Source: Microbulbifer sp. A4B17
GTDB taxonomy: Bacteria > Pseudomonadota > Gammaproteobacteria > Pseudomonadales > Cellvibrionaceae
Reading direction: 5' to 3'
Assembly (NCBI RefSeq): GCF_003076275.1
Contig: NZ_CP029064.1
Coordinates: 2,738,501-2,802,500 of the forward strand
DNA length: 64,000 bases
The notes beneath the pieces were generated by a model. That model saw only the letters and a program-made list of their open reading frames with translations, was not told the origin of the DNA and did no database searches. The translations under genes were made by a program, and so were the position numbers. This document shows, one piece after another, positions 53,969-63,999 of the stretch. Position 1 is the first letter of the stretch. Every line of letters begins with the position of its first letter.

Positions 53969-56331
53969 AGCTGTTGGCCACTATCCGGAAAGCCTGGCAA
54001 AGCAGCAGTCGCAGAGTTCGCGCACTGCTGCTTGCGCCCGCCGCCCTCACCGCGGTACTGCTACTGCTCGACTTTGCTTTCCCTCCACCTCTTCCCGAAA
54101 CTCAAGATTTTGCACGGGTCGTTGCAGATCGTTACGGCAAACCACTACGTTTCTTTGCCGACAGTCGCGGAGTTTGGAGATACCCAATATCTCGGGAAAA
54201 TGTATCGCCGCGCTTTATCGAAGCTCTTCTCACCTACGAAGACCGACACTTCTATCGGCACCCCGGAGTAAATCCGCTAGCCCTATTGCGAGCTTCAGTC
54301 CAATACCTTCGCAATGGACGAGTCGTTTCCGGGGGTTCCACTCTCACTATGCAGGTAGCGCGACTACTGGACCCCCACCGCAAAACTCTCCCGGGCAAAA
54401 CCAAGCAGATATTGCGTGCATTGCAATTGGAGTGGCACTTCAGCAAGGATGAAATTCTCGATCTTTACCTGAACCTGGCACCTTACGGTGGCAATATTGA
54501 AGGCGTGGAAGCAGCCAGCCGCCTATACCTGCGTAAATCGGCCTCCGACCTTACCCATGCGGAGGCTGCACTGCTAGCTGTACTCCCTCAGGCGCCGAGC
54601 CGCCTGCGGCCAGATCGGCATCCTCTAAAGGCACAAAAAGCCCGGGACAAAGTTCTGGATAGACTGCAATCATTTACCGTCTGGAGCGCAGAGGATGTTG
54701 AGCGCGCTCAACTTGAGCAGGTCTATGCGGAACGCTTGGAATTCCCGCAAAACGCCCCGCACCTAGCCCGCAGGCTGGTGAATACCATCAGCGATCAAGA
54801 AGTTATTCGCACCACAATCGACGGCAACATCCAGCGCGGATTGGAAGATTTTCTGCGCGATCATATGGATAGCTATCCAGCCAAAACATCTGCAGCTGTT
54901 GTAGTTTTGGAGAATTCCGATTTATCCGTGCGCGCCTACGTGGGAGCTTCTCATTTTGGTAACGGGCGCCGCTATGGCTATGTGGATATGGCCAGGGCTG
55001 TACGCTCACCGGGCTCTACGCTCAAGCCCTTTTTGTACGGACTTGCCATTGATGAGGACCTGATCCACAGCGCCTCCCTACTCAGCGATGCGCCCCGCAT
55101 CTACGGCGATTACCGCCCTGAGAATTTCCATCGAGGCTTCGCCGGCCCTGTCACCGCTACCGCCGCCCTTCAGAAATCTCTCAATGTCCCTGCAGTACAG
55201 CTACTGGAACATTACGGCCCCGGTCGATTGGCTGCAGCCCTGGAAAATGCCGGACTAGCACTGGAGTTTCCCAGTAACGGTAGACCCAACTTGTCCATGA
55301 TTTTGGGGGGCGTAGGTGCTCGTCTTGACCAACTGACAGGTATTTATGCCGCACTGGCACGGGGAGGCCAGACTGCAGCTCCCCGCTATTTACCCGAGGA
55401 GCCCGTACGTGAAAGGCATCTAATGTCTCCTGAGGCGACTTGGATTACATTTGAAATGCTCGCTTCCAATCGCGGAGGTTCCCGCCGTTGGCGCAATCTG
55501 GTGCGACAAAACAAGGCAGATATCGCCTGGAAGACAGGCACCAGCTACGGCTATCGGGATGCCTGGGCGATTGGCGTAACTCCCGGCTACACCGTCGGCA
55601 TTTGGGTAGGCCGACCGGATGGCACTCCCCTACCCGGTTACTATGGCTCCATTAGTGCCACACCTCTGTTGAACGCAGTTATCGCCGCATTACCAGACAA
55701 CAAACAACAACACCTGAAAAAGCCAGACTCAGTAACTCAAGAGACTATTTGTTGGCCGCTTGGAGGCCAGAAGACGCTCACACAAACCAGCCACTGCCAT
55801 CTGCAACACAACGCCTGGTTAATCCAAGGGCGCACACCCAGAACACTATCGCCGCAAGGTGAACCTCTGCGGGCAGCACAAACCTTTAGTTTCTTTACAA
55901 ATCGGCAAGGTATGCGAGTAAAGCCCAGTTGTATGGATTCTTCTACTCAAAGGCATAGCCTAGCCCTTTGGCCAAAAGAACTGGAATCCTGGCTACCCGC
56001 AAACCAAACCCGTGCCCAGCAAATTCCTCCGACGGCTCCCGAGTGTTACACCCCGACTGCAACAACAGGGACTCCACTAAAAATTATCGGAGCTGGAGAT
56101 GGTAACCAGTATCGACCTAACGGCAAAAATGCCCCTCTGCCGCGTTTAACCCTGAGTGCGATTGGCGGGCAGGGAAAGCGCTATTGGTTCCTAAATGGAG
56201 AGCCCAAGGGCGAAACCCTCGGTAACGAAAACCAGGCACTACTTCCGGGAAGTGGTAAGCACCAAATTGCTGTACTGGATGCTAGCGGGAATGTCGATCG
56301 GATTGAGATTTTTGTGGGAATTGGCGATTGA
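53965..56331 (+). CDS. pbpC: Penicillin-binding protein 1C
   Basis: 788 residues (E. coli 770). N-terminal membrane anchor (about 20-38), GT51 glycosyltransferase with catalytic Glu92 in TYEDRHFYRHPG and GGSTLTMQ, then the transpeptidase with Ser351-x-x-Lys354 (SPGSTLKPF), and KTGTS at 523. A C-terminal BiPBP domain (about 700-788) closes the protein. Start by GTGA overlap with the alpha-2-macroglobulin gene. Paired function: repair of peptidoglycan during attack. Confidence 0.94.
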   Translation: MKLLATIRKAWQSSSRRVRALLLAPAALTAVLLLLDFAFPPPLPETQDFARVVADRYGKPLRFFADSRGVWRYPISRENVSPRFIEALLTYEDRHFYRHPGVNPLALLRASVQYLRNGRVVSGGSTLTMQVARLLDPHRKTLPGKTKQILRALQLEWHFSKDEILDLYLNLAPYGGNIEGVEAASRLYLRKSASDLTHAEAALLAVLPQAPSRLRPDRHPLKAQKARDKVLDRLQSFTVWSAEDVERAQLEQVYAERLEFPQNAPHLARRLVNTISDQEVIRTTIDGNIQRGLEDFLRDHMDSYPAKTSAAVVVLENSDLSVRAYVGASHFGNGRRYGYVDMARAVRSPGSTLKPFLYGLAIDEDLIHSASLLSDAPRIYGDYRPENFHRGFAGPVTATAALQKSLNVPAVQLLEHYGPGRLAAALENAGLALEFPSNGRPNLSMILGGVGARLDQLTGIYAALARGGQTAAPRYLPEEPVRERHLMSPEATWITFEMLASNRGGSRRWRNLVRQNKADIAWKTGTSYGYRDAWAIGVTPGYTVGIWVGRPDGTPLPGYYGSISATPLLNAVIAALPDNKQQHLKKPDSVTQETICWPLGGQKTLTQTSHCHLQHNAWLIQGRTPRTLSPQGEPLRAAQTFSFFTNRQGMRVKPSCMDSSTQRHSLALWPKELESWLPANQTRAQQIPPTAPECYTPTATTGTPLKIIGAGDGNQYRPNGKNAPLPRLTLSAIGGQGKRYWFLNGEPKGETLGNENQALLPGSGKHQIAVLDASGNVDRIEIFVGIGD

Positions 56332-56391
56332 TAGCGACTAACCACCTCCCCAAAATATGAATTCTTAATGTTGGTTACCCAACTCGAATCA

Positions 56392-57210
56392 TCAAGGATC
56401 TACACAAACCCCATCTGAAGTATCAAACACATTGCCTATCCAAGTGTTCAGGCAAGGTGCAGAGTTCAGATCTTGCAAATCAAAAGCAAGGTTATTCTCT
56501 GCTTGATTTCCTAAAATCCTGTTACCTGATTGCCCCAAAGCAGGCATATAAATACCTGCGTCCCCTGGACCATTATCCTCTACAAAATTTTGTGCAATTA
56601 AATTATTGGAAGATTCGATTACGATACCTGAATTTAGGCTTGAATAGACGTGGTTATTTACAACTACAGAGCCACTGGCTATATCCTCCAATCGAATGCC
56701 TTCAAATTCATTTTGTCCCACTTCATTATAAGAGACATTATTGTTAATGCCTGTGACAACAACACCCACACCTGCATTATTTATGATAACTGACTGAATC
56801 AAGTTGCTGTTATTTGCAGGGAATAAGATGCCCAGACTCTGGTTATCCATGACATTCACGCCAACAATATTATGGAAGTCCCCAAGCACAACCATACCTG
56901 CACCACAGTTAGTGATCACACCATCCTGTAAGGCCCCACCTGTCAGGTTTGCAGCCGTTCCCTCTAGCCGGATACCTACACCAGATCCGTTACAACTTAC
57001 TGTAAAGCCGTTTAAGTCCAGGCTTCCCGGCCCTACTACTGTGACAGCGGGATTTGTTGTACAGCTGAGGCTCTGGTCCAACACCTCAGCCAAAGTAACT
57101 ATGTCACCGCAATCCACAGCTTTAGCGCTGATGGGCAAAAATGCGCTAAAAACAAATACAAAAATAGCTATTCGCTCAATAAACCAATTGCCTGATACCT
57201 TCATATCCAA
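56392..57210 (-). CDS. Exported right-handed beta-helix protein
   Basis: 272 residues, signal peptide ending AKA-VD. The mature part has parallel beta-helix repeats of the NosD/periplasmic copper-binding or pectate-lyase-like type: repeats of GVGVVVTG.NNNVSYN, GIRLEDI, GIVIESSNNLIAQN. N-terminal DCGDIVTLAEVLDQSLSCT contains a disulfide pair and C-terminal CLNTWIGNVFDTSDGVC another. Possible surface adhesin or carbohydrate-active enzyme without visible catalytic residues. Isolated gene, convergent with pbpC. Confidence 0.7.
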   Translation of the reverse strand: MDMKVSGNWFIERIAIFVFVFSAFLPISAKAVDCGDIVTLAEVLDQSLSCTTNPAVTVVGPGSLDLNGFTVSCNGSGVGIRLEGTAANLTGGALQDGVITNCGAGMVVLGDFHNIVGVNVMDNQSLGILFPANNSNLIQSVIINNAGVGVVVTGINNNVSYNEVGQNEFEGIRLEDIASGSVVVNNHVYSSLNSGIVIESSNNLIAQNFVEDNGPGDAGIYMPALGQSGNRILGNQAENNLAFDLQDLNSAPCLNTWIGNVFDTSDGVCVDP

Positions 57211-57636
57211 TACTTCCTACCCTGCTACTTGCCAAAGCCCAGACCTGCCTAAGCTTGGTCCAGGCTTCAAAAAGAACCATAAGAAATTTTTCTTATTTCG
57301 CAAAGTAGGAATATTAAATAAAGCACAGGGAAATTATTGCCAGTTATTAATTCCCAACTGAATATGGCCAAACTTACCCCGCCGCCAAGCCTTTTATAAA
57401 AAGCAAAAAATTCTGAACTGAACGAATAAATAGCTAGGTAAGAAGCTCTCTATAATTTAACAGTAAAAAATTGTCCCGCGTATGTGAACGTTAAAAATCA
57501 AACAAGATATATCTTAAAACACCATGACCTCAAGCTAAATTTATTTAATACTTATAAAAACAGCTAATATTCCGATTTAGTTAGATACTGATTCTAACGC
57601 GGCAAATGACCTGGGAAGATTTACCGCAACAAAAAC
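57211..57636. other. AT-rich gap between beta-helix and nitroreductase genes
   Basis: No gene-like frame. The right part is upstream of nothing (both flanking genes lie on the minus strand), so the left part carries the beta-helix promoter. No terminator hairpin recognised after the nitroreductase stop. Confidence 0.4.
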
Positions 57637-58239
57637 TCAAAACGTGTTTTCAAACAAGACCTCATCTATCGGCAGCTGCCCACCACGCCCATTCGCAACT
57701 TTTGCCGCTTTTCCAATCACAATCATCATCCCGATCAAATAACCTTCGGGCAAATTAATCAGCTCAGCAACCCTCTCAGGATCAAACCCAACCAATGCAC
57801 CTGTGTCATATCCCATAGATTTTGCAGCGAGCATCATAGTTTGTGCCGCCAATCCACAGCTTCGAATGGCCTCGTCCCGCTGCAACTGCTCCTTACCCTT
57901 ATAAAACTCAGTTAGCATTGGTACGAGCACATCCCGGGCCTCTTTCGGCGCATCGGCCCAGTACCGCTCCGGCCGGTCGCTCCAGGCATTAATATCTGCA
58001 CAAAGTATGATCAACTCAGAAGCACCTTCTACTTGCTGCTGCCCCCAGGCTGCATCTTTAAGCTGGCTGCGGAGGGAAATATCGGTGATGCGCAGGAAGC
58101 GCCAGTGCTGAATATTGTATGAAGTCGGCGACAACATGGTCGCCTGGACCAGGCGGGTAAAGTCCTCGGCGGGCATCTCTGCGGTGACATCGAAATGCTT
58201 TACCGAGCGGCGGGATTCAACTGCTTTAAACAATTCCAT
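57637..58239 (-). CDS. FMN-dependent nitroreductase family protein
   Basis: 200 residues. Starts with the family pattern FKAVESRRSVKHFD, has LSPTSYNIQHWRFLRI, RDEAIRSCGLAAQTMMLAAKSMGYDTGALVGF (split) and a final GRGGQLPIDEVLFEN. These enzymes use FMN and NAD(P)H to reduce nitroaromatics, quinones or enones as dimers. The LysR gene lies 118 bp upstream on the same strand and may control it. Confidence 0.9.
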   Translation of the reverse strand: MELFKAVESRRSVKHFDVTAEMPAEDFTRLVQATMLSPTSYNIQHWRFLRITDISLRSQLKDAAWGQQQVEGASELIILCADINAWSDRPERYWADAPKEARDVLVPMLTEFYKGKEQLQRDEAIRSCGLAAQTMMLAAKSMGYDTGALVGFDPERVAELINLPEGYLIGMMIVIGKAAKVANGRGGQLPIDEVLFENTF

Positions 58240-58357
58240 AAGTTTCTCTCTGACTATTGTTCGTTGATTGAATGTCGATGAGAAGAAGCTTATTAGGTTT
58301 CCTTATAGTTGATAATGGGTTGTCCTAGAGAATTATTGTTGACAAAAAGTTAACAGT

Positions 58358-59263
58358 TTACCGATCCCAATAAGGTGTATCACCACCAAAGTACTCTATT
58401 GCAAAGTCTATAAAGGCGCGGACTTTGGCTGGCATAAACTGTCGCTCAGGGAAAACCGCATAGATAGACTTGGCAGGCATCTGGTACTCCTCGAATAGAG
58501 GAATTAGCTTTCCAGCCTCAATATCTGGTCCAGCTACGAAGGTAGGTAAGCGGCCAATTCCTACCCCTCGAAGAAGAGCTTCCCGCAGTGCCTCGCTATT
58601 ATTTACCTGGTAGTTACCCTTCACCTCGATGGTATGTAAGTGATTATCTTTGATAAAACCCCACTCTTTCACATCCCTGGAATAAGTAAAAATCAGGCAA
58701 TTATGGGCACTCAACTGCTCCAGTTCTGTGGGCTCTCCGAATTCCTTCAAGTAGTCAGGTGACGCACAGAGTATACTTTTCAGAGGTGCAAGTTTGCGGG
58801 CAATCAGGCTAGTATCGGGAAGGTCACCACCGCGAATGGCGATATCAAAGCCTTCCCCCACCAAATCTACAACTTTATCGTCCAGTACCATATCAATACT
58901 GATTTCGGGGTAACGCTTCAGAAATACAGGAATTAACGGAGCCAAATGCAGTCTGCCAAAAGACATAGGAGCATTTATCCGCAAGCGACCCCGGGGCTCA
59001 CCCTGTAACTGCATAACCGCGTCTTGAGCATCTCTGGCCGCTTTATAAGAAATACGCGCGTGCTCATAAAAATGCTCCCCGACCTCCGTCAGGCTCAACT
59101 TTCGCGTAGTTCTGTGCAAAAGCTTCACCCCAAGCTGCAATTCCAGCTGGGTAACCCGCTTGCTTACCGCTGACTTTGAGATACCAAGTAACTTTGCCGC
59201 CGGGGAGAAGCCACCGGTTTCTGCCACAGTCACAAATATTGGAATCGCTGAAATTGTCTCCAT
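58358..59263 (-). CDS. LysR-type transcriptional regulator
   Basis: 301 residues from ATG at 59261-59263, the usual LysR length; the frame continues 25 codons upstream without a ribosome site. N-terminal winged HTH (FVTVAETGGFSPAAKLLGISKSAVSKRVTQLE, split) and an effector domain with LRINAPMSFGRLHL and DIAIRGGDLPDTSLIARKL, the CrgA/DsdC-like subgroup. Divergent from the EamA transporter (103 bp between starts) and upstream of the nitroreductase. It probably regulates the transporter and itself. Confidence 0.9.
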   Translation of the reverse strand: METISAIPIFVTVAETGGFSPAAKLLGISKSAVSKRVTQLELQLGVKLLHRTTRKLSLTEVGEHFYEHARISYKAARDAQDAVMQLQGEPRGRLRINAPMSFGRLHLAPLIPVFLKRYPEISIDMVLDDKVVDLVGEGFDIAIRGGDLPDTSLIARKLAPLKSILCASPDYLKEFGEPTELEQLSAHNCLIFTYSRDVKEWGFIKDNHLHTIEVKGNYQVNNSEALREALLRGVGIGRLPTFVAGPDIEAGKLIPLFEEYQMPAKSIYAVFPERQFMPAKVRAFIDFAIEYFGGDTPYWDR

Positions 59264-59366
59264 AAGTGACTGTTTCCTTCTCCTCAACAGTAAGTGTCTA
59301 AAATGCTGGATTATCAGTTTACCAGAAACGACATACACTTATCTCTCGCAGATAGAGGGGAGAAGC

Positions 59367-60299
59367 ATGAGTGAACTTACCAGGGGATTAAACCCATCAA
59401 CCGCAAGCGCTAACACATCACTATGGTGGGTTCACTGCCTGATGATACTTAGCACACTACTGGTCGCCGGCTCATTTCCCGTAGGTGAGTTAATCGCCGA
59501 TTCACTCCCGGCGGATTCCATGATGATGGTTCGGTTCTTAATTGCGACAGGGTTATTTGCACCATTTATATTCTTAAAGCACGGGCTCCATCTGCCTCAA
59601 CCCAAAAAACTACTCGGCTATGCACTACTCAGCATCCCATTAGTTATCTTTTTCTGGTGCATGTTTGAAGCACTGAAATACACGACCGCAGTGAATACCG
59701 GCGCCCTTTTTACAACCGTTCCGGCAATGACTGCCATCTTTGCCTTGATCATCAATGGTGAGCGAAGCAACACCCGAAAAATCATCGGCCTAGTCCTTGG
59801 AACACTGGGTGCGGCTTGGATAGTGTTTAAGGGGAGTATTACTACAGCAATAACACTGGACCTAAACAAAGGAGACTGGATATTCACCTTAGGTGCTATA
59901 TCGCTCAGCTTATATAACCCACTTATCAAGAGAGTTTACTCAGGGGAGCCTGCAGAGGTCATGACATTCTGGGTTATTCTATTTAGCGCCCTCTGGCTAC
60001 TATTGCTCTCTTTTCCAAATTTGAACCATATAGAATGGCGAAATATACCCACCGAGACTTACGGCGGGCTGTTCTATTTAGCCTTATTCTCAACTTTAAT
60101 CAGTTTTTTCCTTCTGCAATTCAGCACATTAAGGATCGGGGCAACCAAAGTTGCGGCATATAGTTTTTTGAATCCGATATTTGTACTAATAGTGGCCATA
60201 GTAATGGAAATGGCAAACTTTAATATCAAGTTTATACCAGGAATAGTTTTGGTTTTTACAGCCATGCTATTTATCCAGGCAGAAAAACCTAAGAACTAA
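59367..60299 (+). CDS. EamA/DMT-family transporter
   Basis: 310 residues from ATG at 59367-59369 with GAGGGGAG upstream; the frame is open further upstream into the LysR gene. Ten membrane helices in two EamA repeats (about 25-150 and 165-300). PVGELIADSLPADSMMMVRFL, ALKYTTAVNTGALFTTVPAM and ATKVAAYSFLNPIFVLI are family motifs. Exports amino acids or metabolites, or takes up others; substrate not readable. Divergent LysR gene suggests inducible expression. Confidence 0.9.
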   Translation: MSELTRGLNPSTASANTSLWWVHCLMILSTLLVAGSFPVGELIADSLPADSMMMVRFLIATGLFAPFIFLKHGLHLPQPKKLLGYALLSIPLVIFFWCMFEALKYTTAVNTGALFTTVPAMTAIFALIINGERSNTRKIIGLVLGTLGAAWIVFKGSITTAITLDLNKGDWIFTLGAISLSLYNPLIKRVYSGEPAEVMTFWVILFSALWLLLLSFPNLNHIEWRNIPTETYGGLFYLALFSTLISFFLLQFSTLRIGATKVAAYSFLNPIFVLIVAIVMEMANFNIKFIPGIVLVFTAMLFIQAEKPKN

Positions 60300-60357
60300 T
60301 ATCGCTGAAAAACTCTCAAGAGATAGAATCGTACTGCCATCAATAAGGACTGTATTT

Positions 60358-60603
60358 CTAATCGACAGACTTTTCTATCTCATAAATTGCATCAGAAATA
60401 TCTTCCAACTTAGAGGACACTATTACCTGAGCATCGTGCAAACCTTGATTATAAAACCCAGCCCCCATCTCCTTTGCAAGGAAATCAATAAAGAACTCCG
60501 CTTCAAAACCGCCAATTTCCAGCTCAAATTCTTTAGACAGATAACCCCTAACCTTTTCGATTAGCTCTAATTTACGTCTTTCTTCCAGCTCTATTGTAGA
60601 CAT
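60358..60603 (-). CDS. DUF2164 domain protein
   Basis: 81 residues, all-helical, acidic. RRKLELIEKVRGYLSKEFELEIG and the sequence GAGFYNQGLHDAQ with a D-x-x-x-x-I-E ending match DUF2164, a small family of unknown function found throughout proteobacteria. Start at 60603 (ATG). No strong ribosome site is visible. Monocistronic and convergent with the EamA gene. Confidence 0.75.
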   Translation of the reverse strand: MSTIELEERRKLELIEKVRGYLSKEFELEIGGFEAEFFIDFLAKEMGAGFYNQGLHDAQVIVSSKLEDISDAIYEIEKSVD

Positions 60604-60802
60604 TACTTATTTTCCACCAACACACAGATTTAGAACAAACACCCAAACTCGCAGGAGAATAACACAAATATTCAGCCCGTTAATGAAACCCAGATACACA
60701 ACTCCAAATAACAACATGCACACCGATGCTAATCTTTATTAGCAAAACGAAGGGTGTTAGATTCAAATATATTCGGATTAACTAAAATAAAATAGGATCT
60801 AA

Positions 60803-61639
60803 ATGAGACTCTTTAACTACTTACTTGCCTTATTCATATTGTGTAGTAACTACGGCTGCTCCGAATCAGGCAGCGAAAGCTCAGTAACCTCATACAACCA
60901 CAATGCTCGCGCTTCCAGTAAGGTAGTTGCAGATATCCGGTTCCCGGAACCTATCACAGGGGTCAATCAAGGAGAGCGAGGTGAATATATTGCTTACGAA
61001 CACTTCCTGACAACTGAACTACCTGCTGAAGAGGTTGAACCTGTATTCCACAAACTCCAATTACTCTGCCAACAAGAGATGGAGAAAAAATGCACTATAT
61101 TGCATTCTAGTCTCAGTAATGATGAAAAGCCCTACGGAAGGATTCACCTTAGAATCCACCCCACCGGGGTCGATAAAATCATTGATCTGGCATCAGAGCA
61201 AGGAGGAGTGATACAACGAGAAACCAAAGCAGAAGATTTACAAGATGTCATTATCGACAACCAAAAGCGCCTTGAAATGTTACTCCAGTATCAATCGAGA
61301 CTTATAGAACTGGAACAAAAATCTGCCAGTGATATCGACACACTAATCAAGGTTGCTGAAAAGTTAGCATCGGTACAATCTGATATTGAGTATTCACAGG
61401 GGAAAAAAGCTAAACTGCTCAAGCGAACTCAGATGGATGTAGTTCAAGTTGAGTTACACTCAAAATCTTACACTTCTTTCTGGAACCCCATATCAGACTC
61501 CCTATCTCACTTTGGTGAAAACTTGTCTGACGGGCTATCTGAGGCAATCACTGCAATCGCATACCTTTTTCCCTGGACACTTATCGTCCTGTTTTTATTT
61601 TATCTGATTCGCATAATCTGGCGTAAAACCAGAAGTTAG
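60803..61639 (+). CDS. DUF4349 lipoprotein
   Basis: 278 residues with lipobox SNYGC (Cys19) followed by a Ser-rich linker. DUF4349 shows an N-terminal VVADIRFPEP domain, a coiled coil of about residues 140-210 (KRLEMLLQYQSRLIELEQKSAS, split), with DIEYSQGKKAKL, and a C-terminal membrane helix (AITAIAYLFPWTLIVLFLFYLI) and Arg/Lys end. Anchored at both ends, it spans the periplasm or inner leaflet. Function unknown. The ATG has only a weak ribosome site (AGGATCT). Confidence 0.78.
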   Translation: MRLFNYLLALFILCSNYGCSESGSESSVTSYNHNARASSKVVADIRFPEPITGVNQGERGEYIAYEHFLTTELPAEEVEPVFHKLQLLCQQEMEKKCTILHSSLSNDEKPYGRIHLRIHPTGVDKIIDLASEQGGVIQRETKAEDLQDVIIDNQKRLEMLLQYQSRLIELEQKSASDIDTLIKVAEKLASVQSDIEYSQGKKAKLLKRTQMDVVQVELHSKSYTSFWNPISDSLSHFGENLSDGLSEAITAIAYLFPWTLIVLFLFYLIRIIWRKTRS

Positions 61640-61723
61640 CAGCTTATATAATCCAACTTAGTAAGAGCTTTTTAACAGAATTAAACCACTTTCTAGAGGT
61701 ACCAACACCACACGCCAGATATA

Positions 61724-61758
61724 AAAAAGCCGAGCCACCCAAAATGGCTCGGCTTTTT
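61724..61758. terminator. Bidirectional intrinsic terminator
   Basis: AAAAAGCCGAGCCA (61724-61737) pairs with TGGCTCGGCTTTTT (61745-61758) around a 7-base loop. A-run and T-run flank the stem on the two sides, so it ends both the DUF4349 transcript and the convergent receptor transcript. Confidence 0.9.
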
Positions 61759-61779
61759 ACTAGGAAGTACTGTAACTAC

Positions 61780-63999
61780 TTAGAAGTTGTAGTTAAAGCG
61801 TACACCGTAGCTCATTGGAGTAGAGAATGGTCCAGATACGAGACCATCACTTCCATCTGCATAATACGGAACAACCTCATCAGTTATATTGTTGCCGTAG
61901 GCTTCAATATTCCATTGATCATCCGGGCTCACATATTTGATAGATGCATTAATCATCCAGAAGGAATCACGGCTATCATCATAAGCAGAAGTATCACCAA
62001 CTGGGAAGTCATGCTTATCAACATTCCAGTAGGTCAGGTAAGACTCATCTTCCCAGTGAATTCCGATAAACGGAATAATTGCTCCACCATGAGCCAGCTC
62101 AAAGGTGTGATCGTAATTGATGGTGAAGCTGAACTCCGGTGATACCGGCAGCTCATTGCCCTTCAGGTTGCGGTACAACTCTTCATTACTATTGTCGTGA
62201 GCTGCACCCCAATCATCAATCTCAAACAGAGACTGGTTATTGAAGTTCCAGCGGTTCCAGAAATCAGAGGTAATCTCTGTTTGCATCCAGGTAGCAAAAC
62301 CACTGATTCGGCCATTCGGGTATGGGGCCCAGTCAAACTCAAGCTCCAACCCCATGATGTCTGCTCTGGCAGCATTTTTGGTGAGATAAATTACATAAGG
62401 CTCAGTGGTAACTTCGCCTGTTAAATTACCCTCTTCATCTCGCTCCTCAACATAATAGGTATATGCCGTATCCGGTGCAGCCAGCTGCATATCCTTATAT
62501 TTTGAAAGAAAAAATGTGCTAGCAAGATTCAATCGACCATCAAGGAATGTACCTTTTGCACCCAGCTCCCAGGTTATAACCGTTTCTTCATCGTAGTTGG
62601 TACTGATTTCTCGTTGAATGATACGGTTGCCATCGCTATCCAAGATATATTCAGCAGTATCGGCATCTTGCTCGTACTGAATTATCGTGTCTCCAAGGCC
62701 ACCTGACTTAAATCCTGATGCAATATACGAATAGAGCATTACCTCATCAGTTAAATCGTAATCTATACCGATACGGAAGTCTGTATTTTCCCAGTCATCA
62801 CTAGCATCATTAGGCGCAATGGCAGTGTAAATTGAACTATCGACAAAGTAATCTGTAGACAACTCATTAAAGAGGGCTTGGTCATATGCAGGGAAGCAAC
62901 CATATTCCCCAGTTGTTTCAGTATCAGCGGACCAATCTCGGACACAGCTTAAATTGTAGCCGCCCTCGTCACTCTTCTTATCTTTGGTATAACGTGCGCC
63001 AACTGTTAAATGTAAAACATCGGTAAGATCATAAGTAGCCTGTGCAAATGCAGCACTGGCTTCGATTGTCCTATCCGGTTGATCCCAAAATGTCGCATTA
63101 TCAAGTGATGCAAGGAAGTAGCCATTCAGATCTGTAGTCTCATGGAAGTAGAATAAACCTGTAATCCACTGAAGGGGGCCATCTCCAGTTGATTGCAGCT
63201 GTAATTCATGAGAATAAGAGACATTTTCTGAGTCAGTAATACTCATACTCATATCCCAGGTATTGCGACCTGCATCTACATCAATCAGGTTACTACGCTC
63301 TTGAACTGCGTAACCCGTGTTATAAACAAAAGCCATGGTATCACTGAAATCCCAACGGAAATTAGACCGAAGCGAAGTCATGGTGAGATCAAGTTCACCG
63401 GGAACGTTTACAGCTACCGTATACTCATCGGCTCCAGAACCGTAATAGGTTTCGCAGTTTACGCCATCTTCACGTTCATCAGCCTTATCGCAGTCAATAG
63501 TGTTAATACCACCCGCACTACTGTCCTGATAATGCTCCGCAACAGCATACCAAGAGATATCTTCTGTTGGCTCCCACAAGGCACCAAGACGCACTGCCTG
63601 TTGGTCAACATTGCCATAAAAATCTTCAGGATCGGCTTTTACCAGGGAGACATCCTCAGATGCCCACCAATTACCATTCTGGGTAAAGGTGCGCTCAGCA
63701 TCATCTGAAAGCGCGGTCGCTCCAATACTATCCGCATTAATATAGCGGTTGTCATACTGATTAGCATCGTAGTAACCAGTCAGGTAGGAATCCCGCGTTT
63801 CATCCATAAAGGATGCACGAAGAGCAAAGGTGTCTGAAACCGGGATATTAATAACACCCTTAACCAGCTCTTGGTTCCAACGGCCAAGCTCAACGCCTAC
63901 GGAACCTTCAAACTCATCGATTACCGGTCTTTTTGAAATAACATTGATCGCGCCTACTGTGGAGTTACGTCCGTAAAGGGTACCCTGGGGCCCACGCAT
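61780..63999 (-). CDS. TonB-dependent receptor, C-terminal part (partial)
   Basis: The C-terminal about 739 residues of an outer-membrane TonB-dependent receptor; the N-terminus with signal peptide and TonB box lies beyond the right edge. The plug motif RGPQGTLYGRNSTVGAINVIS and beta-barrel strands (GARYTKDKK, YSYIASGFKSGGLG, WELGAKGTFLDGRLNLA) are clear, and the chain ends in the aromatic NYNF. The barrel is Asp/Glu-rich with several Cys in loops. The sphingomonad-like RGPQGTLYGRN pattern is typical of receptors for siderophores or complex substrates; the ligand is unknown. Convergent with DUF4349; the terminator lies between. Confidence 0.92.
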   Translation of the reverse strand: MRGPQGTLYGRNSTVGAINVISKRPVIDEFEGSVGVELGRWNQELVKGVINIPVSDTFALRASFMDETRDSYLTGYYDANQYDNRYINADSIGATALSDDAERTFTQNGNWWASEDVSLVKADPEDFYGNVDQQAVRLGALWEPTEDISWYAVAEHYQDSSAGGINTIDCDKADEREDGVNCETYYGSGADEYTVAVNVPGELDLTMTSLRSNFRWDFSDTMAFVYNTGYAVQERSNLIDVDAGRNTWDMSMSITDSENVSYSHELQLQSTGDGPLQWITGLFYFHETTDLNGYFLASLDNATFWDQPDRTIEASAAFAQATYDLTDVLHLTVGARYTKDKKSDEGGYNLSCVRDWSADTETTGEYGCFPAYDQALFNELSTDYFVDSSIYTAIAPNDASDDWENTDFRIGIDYDLTDEVMLYSYIASGFKSGGLGDTIIQYEQDADTAEYILDSDGNRIIQREISTNYDEETVITWELGAKGTFLDGRLNLASTFFLSKYKDMQLAAPDTAYTYYVEERDEEGNLTGEVTTEPYVIYLTKNAARADIMGLELEFDWAPYPNGRISGFATWMQTEITSDFWNRWNFNNQSLFEIDDWGAAHDNSNEELYRNLKGNELPVSPEFSFTINYDHTFELAHGGAIIPFIGIHWEDESYLTYWNVDKHDFPVGDTSAYDDSRDSFWMINASIKYVSPDDQWNIEAYGNNITDEVVPYYADGSDGLVSGPFSTPMSYGVRFNYNF

